Source: Sulfuricurvum sp. (lineage in GTDB: Bacteria > Campylobacterota > Campylobacteria > Campylobacterales > Sulfurimonadaceae). From it: DNA of 64,000 bases. Each line of letters begins with the position of its first letter. The stretch's first letter is position 1. Made by a program: the position numbers and the translations under genes. The DNA is taken from assembly GCF_023229695.1 (NCBI RefSeq), contig NZ_JALNYS010000009.1:1-64000 (forward strand). Direction: 5' to 3'. Below, one piece after another: positions 12,990-22,905 of the stretch. A model generated the notes under the pieces. That model saw nothing but the letters and a program-made list of their open reading frames with translations, was not told where the DNA came from and searched no databases.

Positions 12990-15976
12990 TAGAACCCCTT
13001 CGGTTTCGCGGTGCGCAAATAGTGAAGCACCGACCCGATAAGATCGTCATCGTCTTTGCTTTTGCTCTGTAGCGTCTCTTTGGAGCCGTTTTGATACTCG
13101 ATCGTTATATTTTGGTTGTAGTTGCTCACCATTTTGATCTTTTTCTCGATGCAGAGGAGTTTGATCACCATGATCTCGAAAAACTGCTTCGTAGGGGTAT
13201 CGGATTTGCCGAAACGGTCCCCCACCTCCTCTTCGATCTCATAAATTTCCGAAGGGGCCTCGCAATGGCTGAGACGGCGGTAGAGTTCGAGGCGCAAACG
13301 GTCTTCGCTCACCACCTCGTCGCTAATGAAAGCGCTAACGGTGAGTTTAATATCCACTTTTGCCCGTACTGCGGTCGTTTGATTGGTGAGAATCTTGATC
13401 GCATCCTCCAGCATCCGCAGATACAGGCTGTAGCCGATGTTTTTGATATGACCGCTTTGGGCATCTCCGACGAGGTTCCCCCCTCCCCGGATCTCAAGAT
13501 CGTGATACGCCAGCATCGAACCGCTTCCGAGAAAAGAGTTTGATTCGAGGGCGACAAGCCGTTTTTTCGCCTCTTCGGTGAGGTTATCCTTGTCATCGAC
13601 GATGAAATAGGCATACCCCTCGGTATGCCCCCGTCCGACCCGTCCGCGCAGCTGATGCAGATCGGCCATTCCGAAGCGGTCTGCCCCGTCGATGATCATC
13701 GTGTTGACGGTGGGCATGTGGATTCCCGATTCGATAATCGAGGTGGCCAGCAGGACGTCGTACTCTCTGTTGGCGAATTTTGCCAGCTCCTCTTCGGTTT
13801 CATTGGCACCGATTTTCGAGTGGAGGATCAATATCCGGAGATTGGGGAGGATCGCTTTGAGTTCTCCCGATTTGATCACCATCGAATCGATCGAATTGTG
13901 GACGTAAAACACCTGCCCGCCCCGGCGCAGTTCGCGTAAAATCACCTCTTTGATCAGCTTTTCGTCGTAGTTTTTTACAAAAGTCCGGACCCCCAGCCGC
14001 TCGGAAGGAGGGGTGAGGAGTTCGGACATCGTTTTGATCGAGCTGAGGGCCTGATTGAGGCTACGGGGGATCGGGGTCGCACTCATGGAGAGGAGGTGGA
14101 CGTTTTCGTAGAGACTCTTGAGCTTCTCTTTTTGCTTCACCCCGAATTTGTGTTCTTCATCGATTATTACCACCCCCAGCGTCGAACAGCTCACCCCGAA
14201 AAGGGCATGGGTCCCGACGATACAGTCGAGTTCCCCCGCCGCGAATGCTTTGAGCGCCGCATTTTTCTCTTTCGTGCTGACAAAGCGGTCCAGTTTCGCG
14301 ATTCGCAGCCCAAACGGGGCCAGACGGTTTTTCAGCGACTGGTAATGCTGTGAACTTAGCAGCGTCGTCGGGACGACGAGAAGCGACTGATACCCTCCCC
14401 GTGCCGCCGCAAAAATGGCATTCATCGCCACTTCGGTTTTGCCGAATCCCACATCCCCGCTCAACAACCGGTCCATAATCTGCCCCGATCTCAGGTCGCG
14501 GACGATGGAGTCGATGGCGCTGCTTTGATCGGGGGTATACTCAAATCCCGCCCCGGCTTGAAACCGCTTGAGTTCCCCCGCATCGACCGTTATCACCGCC
14601 GCTTTGAGCAATGCACGACTCGCGGCGACACCGACGATTTCCGAAGCAATCTCAAACAATCGGGCTTTAACCGACTCTTTGAGCTTACCGAAACTCCCTT
14701 TCCCCAATCGATCGAGTACGGGAAGGGAACCCGAAGCGATGTAGCGGTCGATCGTATCGAGATTTTCCACCGGAAGGAGAAGTTTGTCGTCCCCCATGTA
14801 TTTGATGACGACCAGATCTTTGATCCCCCCCAGAATCTCCGCCTGTTCTACCCCGTCAAATATCCCGACGCCGTACTCTTCGTGGACGACGTAATCCCCC
14901 ACTTTGATATCATCGAGAAGAATCGTCGTTTTTCGGCGGCGCCGCTTTTTTTCGTGGCGATTAAGAGAGACAATCACCTCATCGGGACCGACGAGGTTGA
15001 GGACGATCCCCGATTTTCGGACATTCAACCCCTGCAGATCAAAAATTCCCGCCCCTTTGATTTGCGCGTCGCTTGCGGCAATCAGGGTAAATTTTTTATT
15101 TTTATGGACGCTTCGCAGCATGTCGAGATTCGGGGCAATGAGCGGTTGGTATTTTAGCGCTTCGGGGATCACCTCTGCTTCGAGCCGTTCACGGGGTAAC
15201 AAAGGGGCATTCGACCCGTACGATTCGTCCAACAGCGCTTTCATCTCCCGGATCCGCAGGACCGATTTGCCGTCGGTAAAATCAACCCCCTCCTCTCCCA
15301 TGACCCAAAGTCCCAAAGAGGCAATATCTTTGACAAAACTGTCGCTCTGCGCCGCAGCAATCGCCTTCTCAAACCGATTGAACTGCTCTTCGTCGAGGGA
15401 GAAAAAGGCACTGGTCACCTCGATGGAGACCAATTCCTCTTTTTCGGTCCGCTGTGTCTCGACGTCGAACGCTTTGATCTCCTCCACTTCATCGTCGAAC
15501 AGACTGATGCGGTAGGGATGCTCATGCGTCGGGATAAAGATATCGAAAATATCGCCACGGTGCGACACCTCCCCCTCCATCTCCACCATATCGACAAACG
15601 TATATCCCCAGCGGTGCAGCATCTCTTTAAAACTGCCAAGATCGATGCGTGAAGCAAATTCGATCGTCGTACTCTGAAGCAGTTTTGCATTCGGAAGCGG
15701 ATAGAGGAGGGTTTTGAGCGGTGAAATGACCAACGGTTTTTTGGCACTGCCGTAATAGCGACGGAGTGCTCCGAAAAGGGCAAACAGCTCTTCGCCAAAT
15801 GGACGGAGATCGTCCAGATACATCGCACGAAAATCGGGAAATACGATGGACTCAATCTCTAAAAAACGGGCAACATCGGCAAGTTCGGAGGCCTCTTTGG
15901 CATCTTCGCAGATAATAATGTCGCACCGCTTTTTTCCATGTGCTTTGAGATATTCATAAAACCGTTCTTGTGACAT
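12989..15976 (-). CDS. mfd: transcription-repair coupling factor
   Basis: The 995-residue ATP-dependent translocase removes stalled RNA polymerase and recruits UvrA. An N-terminal UvrB-like region is followed by the CarD-like RNA polymerase-interaction domain (about 350-410, VGDYVVHEEYGVGIFDGV). The RecG-like motor has Walker A SGDVGFGKTE near 500, the DEEH box IDEEHKFG and motif III SATPIPR. A C-terminal TRCF domain ends near 980. It is ~150 residues shorter than E. coli Mfd, mainly at the N-terminus, as is usual in Campylobacterota. The ATG is preceded by GAGGAAA. Confidence 0.95.
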   Translation of the reverse strand: MSQERFYEYLKAHGKKRCDIIICEDAKEASELADVARFLEIESIVFPDFRAMYLDDLRPFGEELFALFGALRRYYGSAKKPLVISPLKTLLYPLPNAKLLQSTTIEFASRIDLGSFKEMLHRWGYTFVDMVEMEGEVSHRGDIFDIFIPTHEHPYRISLFDDEVEEIKAFDVETQRTEKEELVSIEVTSAFFSLDEEQFNRFEKAIAAAQSDSFVKDIASLGLWVMGEEGVDFTDGKSVLRIREMKALLDESYGSNAPLLPRERLEAEVIPEALKYQPLIAPNLDMLRSVHKNKKFTLIAASDAQIKGAGIFDLQGLNVRKSGIVLNLVGPDEVIVSLNRHEKKRRRRKTTILLDDIKVGDYVVHEEYGVGIFDGVEQAEILGGIKDLVVIKYMGDDKLLLPVENLDTIDRYIASGSLPVLDRLGKGSFGKLKESVKARLFEIASEIVGVAASRALLKAAVITVDAGELKRFQAGAGFEYTPDQSSAIDSIVRDLRSGQIMDRLLSGDVGFGKTEVAMNAIFAAARGGYQSLLVVPTTLLSSQHYQSLKNRLAPFGLRIAKLDRFVSTKEKNAALKAFAAGELDCIVGTHALFGVSCSTLGVVIIDEEHKFGVKQKEKLKSLYENVHLLSMSATPIPRSLNQALSSIKTMSELLTPPSERLGVRTFVKNYDEKLIKEVILRELRRGGQVFYVHNSIDSMVIKSGELKAILPNLRILILHSKIGANETEEELAKFANREYDVLLATSIIESGIHMPTVNTMIIDGADRFGMADLHQLRGRVGRGHTEGYAYFIVDDKDNLTEEAKKRLVALESNSFLGSGSMLAYHDLEIRGGGNLVGDAQSGHIKNIGYSLYLRMLEDAIKILTNQTTAVRAKVDIKLTVSAFISDEVVSEDRLRLELYRRLSHCEAPSEIYEIEEEVGDRFGKSDTPTKQFFEIMVIKLLCIEKKIKMVSNYNQNITIEYQNGSKETLQSKSKDDDDLIGSVLHYLRTAKPKGF

Positions 15977-16055
15977 TATTTTCCTCTTCGCTTGTTAGTC
16001 AAAATCTTTTTTCAAATCGTTTGCTCATTTTAATTCAGCCTCGTTTTCTCTAACT

Positions 16056-16931
16056 TTAAATTTTCACCTGATAATTTGTGAACCCCATCATACTTTTATT
16101 GATTCGATGTTTATCTGCCAATTCCAATACATCTTTCATTAATACACTATTTGGCTCTATCTTCTTTAAAATATAGTCACACATGACAATCGTGTTATAA
16201 ATCGATCCCAACAAATTTTTATTGCACTGATTCTCTAAAATTTTCGGTATACCAAACGTAATTTCGGATGTATGATTATAGAGCCGGCTATGATGGGCGA
16301 TGTGATTTCTGATAGTTGAGAGATGGTACAGTACCGATTCAAAAATTTTCATGTCCAAATCATAACATCGTGCGATTTCTCTTTTGACTTTGGTATTTTT
16401 AATATTTTTCGTCAACTGCGAGAGCAATCCGAAAGTCATCACTTCGACGCATACCCACAGCGGAGGAAGTTCCTCTGCGTATTTTTCACGGTAATGTTTG
16501 ATAAAATTCCGATCTTTTTGCCGCTCTATCTCCGATTGCAGTTTTGCATACGATTGAGCGAAATAATACCCATTCGTAAAGTTTTCCGTTTTGAGCGGAT
16601 GGGGGCCATGCGCTTGGGCAAGATAATACGCAAACTTGGTTTTCGCCGATATTTCGATCGTTTCCAATGCCTGATACAACAACCCTTTTAAACCACTGTC
16701 AAAGAGATAGAGATTGATAATATCTTCGAAATAGAGGTTTGATTCAAAACTATCATCCGGTTGTTTGAACGGGAGCCAGTATCCGCTTAGGCGGTAATAG
16801 TTCAGATTGAGCAGATAATGTTTTGCCTGATCTTCATCACGAAACAACATACCGCGAGATTTCAGCAGTTCGATTTGTTCATCTATGGTTTTAAAGGATT
16901 TGTTATACGATTGAGGAAGATCTGAGGTCAT
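16056..16931 (-). CDS. Abi_2 family abortive-infection protein (AbiD/AbiF-like, HEPN)
   Basis: The 291-residue protein has the family start SFKTIDEQIELLKSRGM, then YLLNLNYYRLSGYWLPFK, LYLFDSGLKGLLYQALETIEI and PPLWVCVEVMTFGLLS. The HEPN RNase signature RX4H is RNHIAHH at residues 208-214. Members of PF07751 protect against phage, probably by RNA cleavage; related AbiF proteins have been linked to a structured RNA. It is lower in GC than mfd and folC around it. It has a strong GGGGGAGG ribosome site. A 12 bp direct repeat ATCGTTTGCTCA flanks it (16016-16027, 17068-17079). Confidence 0.82.
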   Translation of the reverse strand: MTSDLPQSYNKSFKTIDEQIELLKSRGMLFRDEDQAKHYLLNLNYYRLSGYWLPFKQPDDSFESNLYFEDIINLYLFDSGLKGLLYQALETIEISAKTKFAYYLAQAHGPHPLKTENFTNGYYFAQSYAKLQSEIERQKDRNFIKHYREKYAEELPPLWVCVEVMTFGLLSQLTKNIKNTKVKREIARCYDLDMKIFESVLYHLSTIRNHIAHHSRLYNHTSEITFGIPKILENQCNKNLLGSIYNTIVMCDYILKKIEPNSVLMKDVLELADKHRINKSMMGFTNYQVKI

Positions 16932-17103
16932 TTATAGTCCTCCCCCTGTGAGCATTGTAAAGAGGCTTGGGAGGCTCTATCGATGTAATGATAGTCTCTA
17001 TAAACTAAATGTATACTAAAATTTATTGTATTGTTAAGATAACTGCTCATTTAGTTCTTCCTCTCCCATCGTTTGCTCACGCTTTCCTTTCATCGGTATT
17101 TTT

Positions 17104-17165
17104 CTCCCACTCTCCTGAGTGGGAGAGTATAGCATTTGTCTGCATTCCCACTTGGAAAGTGGGAA
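17104..17165. other. paired hairpins in the abi leader region
   Basis: Two similar perfect 9 bp stems stand 19 bp apart: CTCCCACTC/GAGTGGGAG with a TCCT loop (17104-17125) and TTCCCACTT/AAGTGGGAA with a GGA loop (17145-17165). Both lie between the folC stop and the Abi_2 gene, on its upstream side. No T-run follows either stem on either strand, so they are not ordinary terminators. They could be an RNA partner of the Abi protein, a processing signal or a repeat pair. Confidence 0.55.
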
Positions 17166-17180
17166 CGAGAAAGAGACAAC

Positions 17181-18326
17181 TTATTTTACCCTCTTTAAAA
17201 ACGCTTCGGCCACGCTAAAAGAGCCGAAGACGAGGTACTCTTTCTCTTGCTCTATTGCTTCGAATCCTCTGTACGGAATCGCCAAATCGTTCAAAGCCTT
17301 TTCCAGAAACTCGCGTTGCACGATCCGATTTTCATTCACATCGATGATCTCCACCGATTCGATGATCGGGGAGAGGATCGAGAGGATCTCTCCATAATCC
17401 TTGTCACGGTAGGTGTTGTAGACCAGCGTCACCTTTTTTCCCGCATACGCTTCGGCAATCGCCGCAGCTGCCAGAGCATTATGCCCGACATCAAGCGTCA
17501 CGTTCGGGGCGATTTTGGTCAATCTTCCGAAAAGGGCTTCTTGGTCAAACATATCCTCTTTCACTTCATATCCCAAGAGGGTGTAAGCGGCCATCGCCAA
17601 TTCCAGATTATCGCGCAAATAGTCGCTGAGACCGTTTTTTAAGGCAAGCTGCAATGCAAGATTCTGATCTTCCGGATTTGTAATCTCTACAACACGGTGC
17701 AGTCGGCACCCTTTTTCCTCGGCAATAGCTTCTGCAATCGTTTCGACTTCGGGATGTTTTTGTTTTCCGAGTAAGGCGGTATGTTCCATACTGCGCAATT
17801 TCGTCGAAGCGATGGAGTTGATGGTGTTTCCCAAAAATGTCGAATGATCAAAATCGATCGGGGTAAAAACGGAGAGTATTTTGTCAAAAACGTTGGTGGC
17901 GTCGTATTCCCCGCCCAGTCCCGCTTCCAGAACAACGTATTCGCACCCTTCATATGCGATCATCGCAACCAGCGTCGTATACTCGAAATAACTCAAAGAC
18001 TCTGCGATTGCAGAGTCCATCACGCTCAGCAGCTTTTGGTGGGACGTTTCGAGAAGAATATCGGAAATCTCTTCGCCGTCGATCCATATCCGTTCGTTAA
18101 ACCGCAGGATATGCGGTGAAGTGTAGTGCCCAACCTTTTTTCCGGTACGCTGCAGCGCACGGCTTAAAAACCGTCCGGTCGACCCCTTGCCGTTGGTACC
18201 GACGATGTGGATGATTTTGGGCAACGTCAAAAAAGGGCGAAGCGATTCATAGGCTCCGGGGAACCTTCCGTAATCGATTACATCGTAATAAAGGGGCTTC
18301 TTGGCTAAAAATTGATCTAAATTCAT
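17181..18326 (-). CDS. folC: folylpolyglutamate synthase / dihydrofolate synthase
   Basis: The 381-residue Mur-ligase-type enzyme adds glutamate to dihydropteroate or folates. The ATP loop IHIVGTNGKGSTGRFLSRAL lies at about 38-57, with HYTSPHILRFNERIWIDGE and the catalytic region EAGLGGEYDATN-VF following, then FDHSTFLGNT and DVGHNALAAA. The C-terminal Rossmann domain is short. It overlaps cyclase 3 by 4 bp (ATGA). Confidence 0.93.
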   Translation of the reverse strand: MNLDQFLAKKPLYYDVIDYGRFPGAYESLRPFLTLPKIIHIVGTNGKGSTGRFLSRALQRTGKKVGHYTSPHILRFNERIWIDGEEISDILLETSHQKLLSVMDSAIAESLSYFEYTTLVAMIAYEGCEYVVLEAGLGGEYDATNVFDKILSVFTPIDFDHSTFLGNTINSIASTKLRSMEHTALLGKQKHPEVETIAEAIAEEKGCRLHRVVEITNPEDQNLALQLALKNGLSDYLRDNLELAMAAYTLLGYEVKEDMFDQEALFGRLTKIAPNVTLDVGHNALAAAAIAEAYAGKKVTLVYNTYRDKDYGEILSILSPIIESVEIIDVNENRIVQREFLEKALNDLAIPYRGFEAIEQEKEYLVFGSFSVAEAFLKRVK

Positions 18327-19858
18327 GCAGGTTCGATGCGGTTACGCCCTTTTCTCTTGGCATCGTACAACCGTTCATCCGCCCCGTTGACAAGCGCTTT
18401 AAGGGAGGGATAATCGCCGCGCTGGGCGACACCGCCGCTCACCGTCACCTCGATCCGTTTTCCCTGATACATAAAATGGGCCGACTCGACATGGGAACGC
18501 ACTTTTTCACAAAATATTTTTCCCCCCTCGATATCGGTATCCCCTAAAATAGTGAGAAACTCTTCGCCGCCGTATCTCCCGACGACATCACTCGTTCTCG
18601 CCTCTTGTTTGAGAATTTTGGCAAAAGCAATCAACACCGAATCCCCCGCCTCGTGTCCGTAGGTATCATTCACCGCTTTGAAATAATCCAAATCAAACAT
18701 CGCGATGCAAAACCCCCGCTCATACCGGCTGAATTCCGCATCCTTAATGATCATCTGCTCTTCAATCGCCCGCTTATTGGCAAGTTTCGTCAAAAAATCT
18801 TCACGAGAAGCCTGTGTCGCATGCGCCAGTTCCGCTTCAAGCGTCGTGATCCGTTCACCCATTTCGGTTACTTTGCTGTTATGTACCTTAAGATCCCGGC
18901 TCAAGACTTCCACTTTCTCTTCCAATGCACTGGCGATCACATAAAGCCGCTTATGGGCACTCTTGAAATCACCCGGCTTATTCCCCTCCAATGCTTCCAG
19001 ATCACGTTTTACGTTTTGAATTTCACTCGTCGAATTTTCACTCTTTTCAATCAGATCGATCAATTGGATCGATAATTTTCCCAGTAGCTGATCCAAGACA
19101 TGCACCATCTCTTCAACGCTCCGTTTGTCAAGGGCAATTCGCATCATAATGGCGGATCTAACCTCTTTTTCAAACGAATCTGCCGATACGTACTCCGGAT
19201 TTTCTTTCAATTTTTTCGATAGCTGCGCGGCTTCTTCGTTCAAACTCGGTGCAATCGAGGGGACCAAAGAGGTGATCAGCATACGGACGATTTTGGCGTT
19301 AACGTCGGCCGTTTCTGGGGCGGCTTCGAATTTCAACCCTTCAATCGTTTTTTTCAGATTGTTGGTATCCACCTCGCCGTGAGGGGCCAACTTTCGTAAA
19401 AAAGTGTCATCGTAAATGGATAAAAAATTGTTCCATGCCTGTTTCAAATAATCGATTTGATTAACGCCCGCTTTGGCATCCAATACCGTAATGGTTTTTT
19501 TTGCCAGAGCGGATGCTTCGGGGTTGTGAAGAATATCAATACTTTGCGCCATTTTTTTGGACAAATCGCACAATTGTTCAAGAAGCATCGATGCCTCGTT
19601 CGGGCTCAGGCGGTTCAGTTTGGAAATTAAAAAACGGATCAGTTCGGCGGATGTTCTTACACGGTATTGCTTAATTTCATCGACCGTTTTTTTGTCGAAA
19701 AGGGGGAGAAAACGGTCAATGCCGCTGCAATCTTCAACCGTGACACCCGCTTTTTTGGCTTCGATACAAAATGCCTCGGCATACGCATCGGGCGTCCATA
19801 CTTTCCCCTCGGATTTGAGCCGCTCAATGGTATTGCGGATAATTTGGTTAATGGTCAT
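18323..19858 (-). CDS. cytosolic diguanylate cyclase, cyclase 3
   Basis: The 511-residue protein has no signal or membrane segment. The N-terminal ~340 residues are helical, rich in charged heptads, with a long coiled coil (about 255-345) before a GGDEF domain that starts REDFLTKLANKRAIEEQM. The signature is GGEEF at 430-434, and the I-site RTSD is intact. The opening segment (TINQIIRNTIERLKSEGKVWTPDAYAEAFC) recurs in other campylobacterotal GGDEF proteins and may be a dedicated sensory or docking region. It lies between lptE and folC with 3-4 bp spacing, so it is co-transcribed with housekeeping genes. Confidence 0.85.
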   Translation of the reverse strand: MTINQIIRNTIERLKSEGKVWTPDAYAEAFCIEAKKAGVTVEDCSGIDRFLPLFDKKTVDEIKQYRVRTSAELIRFLISKLNRLSPNEASMLLEQLCDLSKKMAQSIDILHNPEASALAKKTITVLDAKAGVNQIDYLKQAWNNFLSIYDDTFLRKLAPHGEVDTNNLKKTIEGLKFEAAPETADVNAKIVRMLITSLVPSIAPSLNEEAAQLSKKLKENPEYVSADSFEKEVRSAIMMRIALDKRSVEEMVHVLDQLLGKLSIQLIDLIEKSENSTSEIQNVKRDLEALEGNKPGDFKSAHKRLYVIASALEEKVEVLSRDLKVHNSKVTEMGERITTLEAELAHATQASREDFLTKLANKRAIEEQMIIKDAEFSRYERGFCIAMFDLDYFKAVNDTYGHEAGDSVLIAFAKILKQEARTSDVVGRYGGEEFLTILGDTDIEGGKIFCEKVRSHVESAHFMYQGKRIEVTVSGGVAQRGDYPSLKALVNGADERLYDAKRKGRNRIEPA

Positions 19859-19861
19859 CCA

Positions 19862-20368
19862 CTACTCCTTAGACAATCGGGCACCCTGAGCGGAAACCTC
19901 GGCGACAAACGTATCAATCGCTTTTTGGGCCCCCTGAGAAATGGCTTCAAATCGGGACTGATCGGAGATAATCGAATTGGGCTCAATATCAAAATCGTAA
20001 ATTCCGTGCGTCGTATAGGTACTCTTCTCCCCGTTGAGCGTTTTATCGATACTCATACTGACGGTTGTCCGGTAGGTCACGACATAGCCGTTGGTATCGT
20101 AACGCAAAGGGGTAAAAGCAACCGAAGAGACCGCGATTTTCAGATGGGTCAGCGCTTCATTTTTTGATTTCAACGCCGTCCGAAATTTTGTAATCACCGC
20201 CCGATCCACCGCATCTTTGATCAGGACCGTATTTTGAGGGTCTTCCATTGAGATCACCACGTCGGTGCTCACACTCTCACCTACCACCGATTTTGCATAA
20301 TACGATGCCGGTGCATAGCCGCAGCCGGTGATGGCCAAGATCAATCCAAGTACCCATACGCGCATCAT
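19862..20368 (-). CDS. lptE: LPS-assembly lipoprotein LptE
   Basis: The 168-residue lipoprotein has signal peptide MRVWVLGLILAITGC with lipobox ITGC (Cys16). The body fits the LptE fold seen next to leuS in Campylobacterota: STDVVISMEDPQN, DAVDRAVITKFRTAL, and C-terminal helices ending FVAEVSAQGARL. LptE plugs LptD and delivers lipopolysaccharide to the outer membrane. It starts 1 bp inside the leuS stop. Confidence 0.75.
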   Translation of the reverse strand: MMRVWVLGLILAITGCGYAPASYYAKSVVGESVSTDVVISMEDPQNTVLIKDAVDRAVITKFRTALKSKNEALTHLKIAVSSVAFTPLRYDTNGYVVTYRTTVSMSIDKTLNGEKSTYTTHGIYDFDIEPNSIISDQSRFEAISQGAQKAIDTFVAEVSAQGARLSKE

Positions 20369-22818
20369 TACCCTTTAATAACGAGATTCACCAATTTGCC
20401 CGGTATGACAATCGATTTGACAATCTCTTTCCCCTCCAGCCATTTTTCAACGGCACCTTTTGCCGCTTCGATAACCGCCTCTTCACTCGCCGTAACACTG
20501 ACTTCAATTGTAGCACGATTTTTGCCGTTGATCGAAACCCCGAGGGTAAGGGCTTCGACCTCAAACACCTCTTCGCACACGCTCTGGGCACCGAGATTTT
20601 TGCCGCTGAAAAGGGTGTGGGAAAGCTCCCAGCACAGATGCGGAACGATCGGTTCCATGATCGAGGTCAAAATCCAATACCCCTCACTCCACACCTCACG
20701 ATTATTTTGCTCATTCAGCGCATTCATCGCTTCCATGACTCCGGCAATCATCGTATTGAACGTATAACGCTCTTCGTACACTTCCTGTGCACGCTTCAAT
20801 GCTTCATACACTTTCTTACGGGCATGTTTCTCCTCTTTGGAGAGAGACGCATGGTCAATTTTAGGAATCGTATTGCTTTTATTGACGTTTTGGCTTCGAT
20901 CGGCGAATCGTTTCAGAAAGCGAAATGCCCCCTCGACCGCGCTGTCGTTCCACTCCAGCTCCTGCGTCGGAGGGGCGGCGAAGAGGATAAAGAGCCGCGC
21001 CGTATCGGCACCGTATTTTTGGATCAATGCATCGGGATCGACGGTATTTCCCTTCGACTTGGACATCTTCGCCCCGTCTTTGAGAACCATCCCCTGCGTC
21101 AGAAGCTTCTCGAAAGGTTCATCAAATGAGACGTACCCGAGATCCCGGAACACTTTGGTAAAAAACCGCGCATACAGCAGATGCAAGATGGCGTGTTCGA
21201 TCCCGCCGATATAGTGGTCGACTCCCATCCAGTATCGGATCTGCTCACCGGAGAACGCTTCGCGCTCCCAGTTTTCCGGCGATGCGCAAAAGCGGAGGAA
21301 ATACCAGCTTGACTCGACGAAGGTATCCATCGTATCGGTTTCGCGCAGAGCCTCTTTGCCGCATTTCGGACAGCTGCAGTGCTTCCATGTCGGATGTTTC
21401 TCCAGCGGATTCCCCTCGCCCGTAATCACGATGTCTTCAGGAAGGGCGATAGGAAGATTCTCTTTCTTCTCCATAACCAGACCGCAATCGTCGCAGTGGA
21501 CGAACGGAATAGGAGCGCCCCAATAGCGCTGGCGCGATACGCCCCAGTCTTTGAGTTTGTAATTGGTCGTTTTCTGCCCCAGTTTCAAACTCTCGAAATA
21601 CTCAATGATCTTGCTCTGCGCCTCTTTGGAATTGATCCCGTCAAACTGCTCTGAGTTAAACAGTACGCCCGCTTCGGTATAGGCTTTGCTCACATCCGCT
21701 TCACCCTCAGCCGGCTTGATCACGGCATGAATCGGCAAGCTGTATTTCTGTGCGAAATCAAAATCCCGCTCATCATGGGCAGGAACCGCCATTACCGCAC
21801 CGCTGCCGTAGTCCATCAGGACGAAATTGGCGATCCATACCGGAATAGATTCATTCGTTAGCGGATGGATAACATTCAGCCCCAGAGCCAAACCGCTTTT
21901 TTCTTTTTGTCGATCGATCGAAGAGCTGTTTTTCATCTCCTGAATCTGCTCGATGCTCTGCGCATCCAGCAAGCCGTTATCAATCATATAGGAGACGATC
22001 GGGTGCTCAGGAGCCAAGGCGGTGTACGATACACCGTAGATCGTATCGGGACGGGTCGTAAAGACATCGAAACGCTCAAACGCTCCGCCCAGTTTTGCTT
22101 TGCTTGCTTCATCGAAAAAGAGATCGAACGCCAGACCGTTCGATTTTCCGATCCAGTTCTCCTGCATCGTCAAAACCTGCTTCGGCCAGCCCCCCTCCAG
22201 CTTTTTCAGATCTTCCAGCAATTCGTCGCCGTATTGGGTGATCTTAAAATAGTACTGATTCATATCTTTTTTGACGATCGGGGTATCGCATCTCCAGCAA
22301 CATCCGTCCACGACCTGCTCGTTTGCCAACACCGTCAAATCGTGCGGACACCAGTTGAGAAGGCCTTTTTTACGATACAACAGCCCTTTTTCATACATAT
22401 CGATGATAAAGCCCTGCTCAAACTTCGTATAGAGTTCATCGCTCGTCGCCAGCATCCGCTCCTGCGAAAACGAGAAACCTAAAGAAGCGAACTCCTTTTT
22501 CATATAATCGATATTGTCATACGTCCACCCTTTGGGATGGGAACCGTTTTTGATCGCCGCGTTTTCAGCAGGCATACCGAAACTGTCAAAACCGATCGGG
22601 TGAAGGACATTAAACCCCTGCTGACGGTAATATCGGGCAAAAGCGTCGCTGAGGGTATAATTTCTCACATGCCCCATATGGAGCCGCCCGCTGGGGAACG
22701 GGAACATGCTGAGGATATACTTTTTGGGCTTGGAAAAATCGTTGGAGGGTTCAAACGCCTTGGTCTCAGACCAAGTACACTGCCATGCAGCTTCGATAGA
22801 GGCAGGGGAATAATTCAA
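20368..22818 (-). CDS. leuS: leucyl-tRNA synthetase
   Basis: The 816-residue class I synthetase has the HIGH motif as HMGH (47-50), a zinc-like WCPHDLTVLANEQVVDGCCWRC insert, a CP1 editing domain (FTTRPDTIYGV then PAHDERDFDFA) and KMSKS at 583-587. The start is TTG at 22818 after AGGAG with 9 bp spacing. A GCCTC/GAGGC hairpin lies in the leader (near 22875-22887). It is followed by lptE without a gap. Confidence 0.95.
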   Translation of the reverse strand: MNYSPASIEAAWQCTWSETKAFEPSNDFSKPKKYILSMFPFPSGRLHMGHVRNYTLSDAFARYYRQQGFNVLHPIGFDSFGMPAENAAIKNGSHPKGWTYDNIDYMKKEFASLGFSFSQERMLATSDELYTKFEQGFIIDMYEKGLLYRKKGLLNWCPHDLTVLANEQVVDGCCWRCDTPIVKKDMNQYYFKITQYGDELLEDLKKLEGGWPKQVLTMQENWIGKSNGLAFDLFFDEASKAKLGGAFERFDVFTTRPDTIYGVSYTALAPEHPIVSYMIDNGLLDAQSIEQIQEMKNSSSIDRQKEKSGLALGLNVIHPLTNESIPVWIANFVLMDYGSGAVMAVPAHDERDFDFAQKYSLPIHAVIKPAEGEADVSKAYTEAGVLFNSEQFDGINSKEAQSKIIEYFESLKLGQKTTNYKLKDWGVSRQRYWGAPIPFVHCDDCGLVMEKKENLPIALPEDIVITGEGNPLEKHPTWKHCSCPKCGKEALRETDTMDTFVESSWYFLRFCASPENWEREAFSGEQIRYWMGVDHYIGGIEHAILHLLYARFFTKVFRDLGYVSFDEPFEKLLTQGMVLKDGAKMSKSKGNTVDPDALIQKYGADTARLFILFAAPPTQELEWNDSAVEGAFRFLKRFADRSQNVNKSNTIPKIDHASLSKEEKHARKKVYEALKRAQEVYEERYTFNTMIAGVMEAMNALNEQNNREVWSEGYWILTSIMEPIVPHLCWELSHTLFSGKNLGAQSVCEEVFEVEALTLGVSINGKNRATIEVSVTASEEAVIEAAKGAVEKWLEGKEIVKSIVIPGKLVNLVIKG

Positions 22819-22905
22819 AAAAAACTCCTATTGTTTTAGAACGCCAAAAGGGGCAAAATCACTTTTGACTACGCTAGCCTCTGTGAGGCAAATTAGCACC
22901 GATAA

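Noticed and set aside
12989..15976. Long antisense reading frames within mfd and other large genes
   Set aside because: They mirror the codon structure of the coding strand, lack ribosome sites and show no domain pattern.
17104..17165. Two-unit CRISPR-like array
   Set aside because: Only two non-identical hairpins, each self-palindromic, with a single 19 bp gap and no cas gene.
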